15,596 bases of DNA from JAZQUM01 sp045631305 (GTDB taxonomy: Bacteria; Bacillota; Clostridia; Oscillospirales; Oscillospiraceae), in NCBI GenBank assembly GCA_045631305.1, contig JAZQUM010000128.1:1-15596 (forward strand), written 5' to 3'. Below, one piece after another: positions 12,600 through 15,596 of the stretch (positions within the stretch are counted from its first letter, which is position 1; each line of letters starts with the position of its first letter). A program made the position numbers and the translations under genes. A model generated the notes under the pieces. That model was not told the origin of the DNA. It worked only from the letters and a program-made list of their open reading frames with translations, and did no database searches.

Positions 12600-12880
12600 T
12601 TCCTCTCGACTTCCTCTCGACTTCCTCTCGACTTCGTCACGGCTTCGTCACGGCTTCGACGCCGAGAACCAATCCAGCCACGCGATTTTGCCGGCGGATT
12701 TTGCGTTTTCTCTGCGCTTCCTCTGCGCTTCAATTTCGACACTTCCTCGACACTTCGAGCATTTCTCGGAGTTCGTTCGGAGTTCAAATCTCGTTGTTCG
12801 TTCTTTGTTCGCTGGTGCCGATTCTCTCACTTCGCTCTCACTTCAAAATGTCACATTTCTCATGCTTCGCTCGTGCTTCG
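12600..12880. repeat. Array of eight word-pair modules with strict 11-bp period
   Basis: Eight modules, each a short word repeated 11 bp apart in the frame YTC-word-TTC. TTC-ending 11-mers: CTCTCGACTTC x3 (12603-12635), GTCACGGCTTC x2 (12636-12657), CTCTGCGCTTC x2 (12710-12731), TTCGACACTTC/CTCGACACTTC (12735-12756), TCTCGGAGTTC/GTTCGGAGTTC (12764-12785), TCTCGTTGTTC/GTTCTTTGTTC (12789-12810), TCTCTCACTTC/GCTCTCACTTC (12823-12844), TCTCATGCTTC/GCTCGTGCTTC (12858-12879). The word is shared within a module and differs between modules, and gaps between modules range from 0 to 52 bp. The period of 11 is not a multiple of three and no frame with a ribosome site crosses it, so it is not coding repeats. 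The flanks (12490-12599 and 12881-12987) hold no other supported gene. Confidence 0.88.
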
Positions 12881-12987
12881 GTTATTTCTGCCCCATGTAC
12901 TTTTTGCGGAAAAATTAGGGAAAAACCCTTCCCAATTTCTTTTATAGACCTCCGCAAAAGTCTTACAAATAGGGTATATTCCCCGCG

Positions 12988-13305
12988 TTAATCCTGCTTT
13001 TTACCGCCCGTTTTTTCGGTTAGCGGGGAACAGAAGGCAGACGCTCTTTTGCGCTCGGTATCGCGCCCCAGCAAGTAATCAACTGTAACATCATAATACG
13101 ATGCAATGTCTGCAAGGGCCTGCAAAGTCGGAAGCACTTCGCCGCACTCGTATCTTCTATACGCATCTTTATGTAATCCGCACCCAATAGAAACAGTTTG
13201 CATATCAAGCCGCCTCTCGTTGCGCAGTTCTTTGAGATTTTTTCGTAATGCACGACAGGTAGCAACAGCCTCTTTTGTTTTATGCATAAATTTCAAAAAA
13301 ATCAC
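12988..13305 (-). CDS. XRE-family helix-turn-helix transcriptional regulator
   Basis: A 105-residue regulator with one Cro/CI-type HTH domain: LRKNLKELRNERRLDMQTVS, then GCGLHKDAYRRYECGEVLPT and LQALADIASYYDVTVDYLLG, the classic family end. The last ~25 residues are a basic tail (RDTERKRASAF...KTGGKKQD). The GTG start overlaps the upstream stop in a GTGA junction, which suggests coupling; an ATG at 13287 (MHKTKEAV) is an equally good alternative and neither has a strong ribosome site. It is a candidate for binding the three operators at 10244-10330 or the 11-bp array just downstream. Confidence 0.9.
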   Translation of the reverse strand: MIFLKFMHKTKEAVATCRALRKNLKELRNERRLDMQTVSIGCGLHKDAYRRYECGEVLPTLQALADIASYYDVTVDYLLGRDTERKRASAFCSPLTEKTGGKKQD

Positions 13306-13550
13306 CAGCCGCTAACACCGCGTCGCTCTGCCACTCTCTCTCGGTATCTCTGCAAATCCTGGTCGACGTTTGCCACAATGGTTCGCAGTACAGCTTCCAC
13401 ACCTTCCGGCAAGTCATACTCCGAAATATCCCTTAATGCGTAATCGTCAAACACATAAGACATGATGAAATCGTAGCAATACAGACGATTATCCGGGGAT
13501 AGCGTCGCAAGACCGCGATAAAAGCGATCACGGAAAAGTAAAGTTTTCAT
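13302..13550 (-). CDS. DUF6291-like small phage protein
   Basis: An 82-residue protein opening MKTLLFRDRFYRGLATLSPD, followed by NRLYCYDFIMSYVFDDYAL, and ending in RYRERVAERRGVSGW. The layout (short start, helix, L-x-CYDFIMSYVF core, run to a basic R-x-R-V-A-E-R-R-G end) resembles DUF6291-type proteins found next to phage replication genes. I am moderately sure and no function is known. The ATG at 13550 is preferred because AAAGGAA lies just before it, while a longer frame to 13586 would run through that site. It overlaps the XRE gene by 4 bases. Confidence 0.8.
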   Translation of the reverse strand: MKTLLFRDRFYRGLATLSPDNRLYCYDFIMSYVFDDYALRDISEYDLPEGVEAVLRTIVANVDQDLQRYRERVAERRGVSGW

Positions 13551-13579
13551 TTTGCTTCGTTCCTTTCGTTTTGTGTTTA

Positions 13580-13840
13580 CTAACAATTAGGCTCGGCAAT
13601 ACCGCAATACAAGTCACTCATTCTGTCCACGGCCCGGATTAACTGCATCACGCTTGCACCGTCTGTCGCCCTGCCTATCGCACCATGTAACAAAGAAACC
13701 GCCTGCAAAACATCCTTCTTTTCCCATGCGCCACAAATTACGGACGGATGTTCGCATATAACGGCGGATAATGCCAACAACTGCGGCGCGTCCAAACAAG
13801 GAACCACACCGACATCAACAGATTTTTGCTTATTTCTCAT
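13580..13840 (-). CDS. Small hypothetical protein of the replication block
   Basis: An 86-residue protein with predicted helices (APQLLALSAVICEHPSVI, then KKDVLQAVSLLHGAIGRATD and ASVMQLIRAVDRMSDLY). No family is recognised and no membrane segment is convincing. It starts at ATG 13840, inside the last 11 bases of the preceding Cys-rich gene, with AAAGGGAT upstream, so the two are closely coupled. Its cysteines are not arranged as a metal site. Confidence 0.72.
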   Translation of the reverse strand: MRNKQKSVDVGVVPCLDAPQLLALSAVICEHPSVICGAWEKKDVLQAVSLLHGAIGRATDGASVMQLIRAVDRMSDLYCGIAEPNC

Positions 13841-14006
13841 TTTTGGATCCCTTTAGCCCTTCTCCGCTCTGCGCGGCCATCGTAACAGAATTTCCCAGTA
13901 CAGCACATTTATCTTCCGCATACCATGCGCACCATTCGCGCCGACACCGAGCTGGTGCAAACGCAGGAGACGCCATGGTAAGAAGCGGGCAAATCTTGTT
14001 TTCTAT
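13830..14006 (-). CDS. Small Cys-rich phage protein with apparent AUA start
   Basis: The product reads IENKICPLLTMASPAFAPAR, then CRREWCAWYAEDKCAVLGNS and an acidic-basic tail. The C-P-L-L, C-x4-C-A-W-Y and K-C-A-V-L pattern matches, from memory, a common short Firmicutes prophage protein with paired cysteines that may bind metal. GGGAGGTGAT lies 8 bases before an ATA codon at 14006, exactly where the family start should be, so either AUA is used or an ATG has mutated. The frame is open further upstream to TTG 14090 and ATG 14078, but those residues (HCWYCVSHRNRC) run through the ribosome site and have none of their own. It overlaps the next gene by 11 bases. Confidence 0.62.
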   Translation of the reverse strand: MENKICPLLTMASPAFAPARCRREWCAWYAEDKCAVLGNSVTMAAQSGEGLKGSKNEK

Positions 14007-14118
14007 TTTTATCACCTCCCCAACAACGCCACAGCGATTGCGATGCGAGACACAATACCAGCAATGACGGTAATACATATAGTGACTCAAAGCCGAGCAA
14101 TTATTGAATATTGCCGGC

Positions 14119-14235
14119 GGGTTAAGAGTTAAGGTAGGTTAACGCTTTTTGCAAACTTTACTATATAGATTTAATTTTTGTCTGAAAAAGTAAACAATAG
14201 AAAAAAGCCTTAACCTTAACCCTTTGCCTTAACCC
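14119..14235. repeat. Opposed clusters of GTTAA/TTAAC words around an AT-rich core
   Basis: On the left are GGGTTAAG (14119), AGTTAAGG (14127) and AGGTTAAC (14136). On the right, inverted, are CCTTAACC (14208), CTTAACCC (14215) and CCTTAACCC (14227). About 60 bp of AT-rich sequence (14144-14207) lies between. The clusters sit directly after the primase gene stop. Iteron-like words facing each other around AT-rich DNA next to a primase-helicase fit a replication origin; folding of the inverted clusters into a hairpin is also possible. Confidence 0.6.
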
Positions 14236-15150
14236 TCAATAGAAACCAGATGCAGATCTTGTGCCATAATCAATTCGCAGGCCATACCATGTCCTTTTGT
14301 TTTTAGGGATCCGCTTTTCAAACCCGGCATCTTCCATGGCGACATTGAAATCCTGCATTCTGCGGACATAATCGCCGCATTGAACCGCCCATTCTTTATA
14401 AGCCGAATACAGTTCTGAAGCACCAATTTTGGCACCGGGTTCCCGAACACAGCATTCCGTTAGGAAATTGTTCAGCCAATCTTCGCGCGCCCTGTATGCG
14501 TCCGTTGCATCTTCCACCACTTCGGGAATATCAAGACGGTGCATATTAAGGGCAAAGTTCATGGCACCCTGCACCGCCCACGCCAAAATAGCAGGGGCCG
14601 CAGATTCAACCAAAAATGCGCCGTAGTTCGGTATGCCGTCTTTTGTTGGTATCCGCGCGTCAAAGGGAATCACCTTTAATCTTCGCCAAGTGCCTGCGTC
14701 CGTTGAGCCTACCCGCGGCATGTGGTTTGTATGGAGGACAAGCGTGTGCGATGGCAAAATGCTTGCGGGGCTTTTGTATTTCTCCTCTATGTTGATTCGG
14801 TCTGTGCTGGTGATTTGCTTAATTGTCGAAACGGAAAGACGCTTTCCCTCCTCCAGTTCCCCGGCAATAACAAGTCGTTTTCCTCGTAAAGTGGCAAGGG
14901 CCGCACCTCGGTTTTGCCTATCCGTTGTTAGCACCTGAACATCGATACTCCCAGCGTAATCACCAAGAACGGCAGAAACTGCATTAAAAAATGTACTTTT
15001 ACCATTTCGCCCTGCTCCTACGGCAATAAGCAGGCCTTCTTCGTAAACCTTTCCGTGCAACGCCATGCCAACCGCTAACTGCAAAAACCCCATCTTGCTA
15101 CCATCACCCTCTGTAATGGTATCCAAAAAGTTAATCCATGAATCTGCCCC
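14236..15150 (-). CDS. D5/P4-family phage primase-helicase, C-terminal part (N-terminus cut)
   Basis: The superfamily 3 helicase part of a phage/plasmid primase that unwinds and primes the element's own origin. The signal begins at GADSWINFLDTITEGDGSKM (about 15150 downwards), followed by the D5-type LQLAVGMALHG, the Walker A loop GAGRNGKST, the Walker B region RLVIAGELEEG, sensor segment LVLHTNHMPRVGSTDAGTWR and the C-terminal domain (SAAPAILAWAVQGAMNFA to the end). About 305 residues are visible, while whole proteins are usually 450-800, so the N-terminal primase domain is missing. The frame hits a stop at 15174 just past the junction with the GH88 fragment. The only start-like codon is TTG at 15126, inside a conserved motif, so it is not the real start. 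Confidence 0.9.
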   Translation of the reverse strand, partial: GADSWINFLDTITEGDGSKMGFLQLAVGMALHGKVYEEGLLIAVGAGRNGKSTFFNAVSAVLGDYAGSIDVQVLTTDRQNRGAALATLRGKRLVIAGELEEGKRLSVSTIKQITSTDRINIEEKYKSPASILPSHTLVLHTNHMPRVGSTDAGTWRRLKVIPFDARIPTKDGIPNYGAFLVESAAPAILAWAVQGAMNFALNMHRLDIPEVVEDATDAYRAREDWLNNFLTECCVREPGAKIGASELYSAYKEWAVQCGDYVRRMQDFNVAMEDAGFEKRIPKNKRTWYGLRIDYGTRSASGFY

Positions 15151-15596
15151 TTTTGTACCGTGTTTCGGAAATCACCGGAGACCCGCGCTTTGCCCATGTT
15201 GCAACAGCACACGCAACCACAATGAGCAAATATCTTATGCGTGAAGACGGCTCTTCAAACCATATTATTTGCTTTGATCCCTTTACAGGCGAAAACCAGG
15301 ACAACAGCGAAACTCTTGAATATACACAGGGTTACTCAACAACATCTGCCTGGACACGAGGCCAGGCATGGGTGCTTTCGGGATTTACATATTGCTATGG
15401 CCATACAAAGAACCCGTTATTTCTGGAAGCGGCAAAAAAATCTGCCCGTTTCTTCCTTTCACAGCTTGACGATTCATACATTGTGCCAATAGACTTTTTT
15501 GCCCCCGACAAGGATGCAACAGACTCCTCCGCTGCCGCAATGGCCGCAAGGGGAATGCTGGAGCTTTGCAAATATCTTGAGGGCCAAGAAAAGGCA
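15138..15596 (+). CDS. GH88 unsaturated glucuronyl hydrolase, internal fragment
   Basis: A piece of a glycoside hydrolase family 88 enzyme, which removes unsaturated uronic acids left by polysaccharide lyases. Seen are NLPLLYRVSEITGDPRF, a central GYSTTSAWTRGQAWVLSGFT, then YCYGHTKNPLFLEAAKKSA and an IVPIDFFAPDKDATDSSAAA segment, all in GH88 order. The start is abrupt: ATG 15138 is an internal Met before NLPLL, preceded by an in-frame TAA at 15132, with no ribosome site. The catalytic Asp of the family, which as I recall lies a few residues before NLPLL, and the whole N-terminal part are absent. The right end leaves the window. Joined as it is to a primase, it is either a pseudogene made by recombination or an assembly chimera. 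Confidence 0.85.
   Translation, partial: MNLPLLYRVSEITGDPRFAHVATAHATTMSKYLMREDGSSNHIICFDPFTGENQDNSETLEYTQGYSTTSAWTRGQAWVLSGFTYCYGHTKNPLFLEAAKKSARFFLSQLDDSYIVPIDFFAPDKDATDSSAAAMAARGMLELCKYLEGQEKA

Noticed and set aside
12578..12787. Coding repeat protein across the 11-bp array
   Set aside because: A period of 11 shifts the frame at each unit, so no repeated peptide results. Frames there are R/S-rich by composition and have no ribosome site.
12600..12880. CRISPR array
   Set aside because: Repeats are 11 bp with changing words, without 23-40 bp repeats or unique spacers of constant size, and no cas gene is present.

Overview
The window looks like a piece of an anaerobic, low-to-mid-GC Gram-positive gut bacterium, most likely a Clostridia of the Oscillospiraceae/Ruminococcaceae type. 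This is inferred from pyruvate:ferredoxin oxidoreductase, an LtaS-type lipoteichoic acid synthase, a lipobox lipoprotein, strong GGAGG ribosome binding sites and many short intrinsic terminators. The genus cannot be fixed from the sequence alone.

Region 1 (1-9172) is compact chromosomal backbone. In order it holds: the C-terminal half of pyruvate:ferredoxin oxidoreductase; a small zinc-ribbon membrane protein facing a DtxR-type metal-dependent repressor across a divergent promoter with a palindromic operator; an LtaS-like sulfatase-fold enzyme translationally coupled to a polytopic membrane protein; a small lipoprotein; a convergent two-gene operon (histidine phosphatase-GNAT fusion, then YgiQ-family radical SAM protein); a 62-residue membrane peptide; and a tRNA-Ser(GGA) with its own promoter and terminator. 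Almost every unit ends in a clear hairpin terminator, and several terminators serve both strands.

Region 2 (about 9180-15150), beginning right after the tRNA-Ser, reads as part of a prophage or phage-like mobile island. It has tandem repeats next to the tRNA, a candidate small RNA with its own promoter and terminator, a lambda-like divergent promoter region with three spaced operator copies, a small XRE regulator operon to the right, two small phage-type genes to the left, and a mainly leftward early/replication block (D5/P4-type primase-helicase, Cys-rich small protein, DUF6291-like protein, second XRE regulator, coiled-coil proteins). No integrase, structural or lysis gene is seen. A TTGCCGGCGG word recurs five times in one orientation across this island.

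The strangest object is a non-coding array at 12600-12880. It is built of eight modules; in each, a short word is repeated exactly 11 bp apart inside a fixed YTC...TTC frame, while the word differs from module to module. I recognise no named element that matches it.

Region 3 (15138-15596) is the interior and C-terminal part of a GH88 unsaturated glucuronyl hydrolase that starts abruptly where the primase loses its N-terminus. The two coding signals overlap by about 13-15 bp. This is either a real illegitimate junction or an assembly chimera, and everything to its right should be treated as possibly unlinked.
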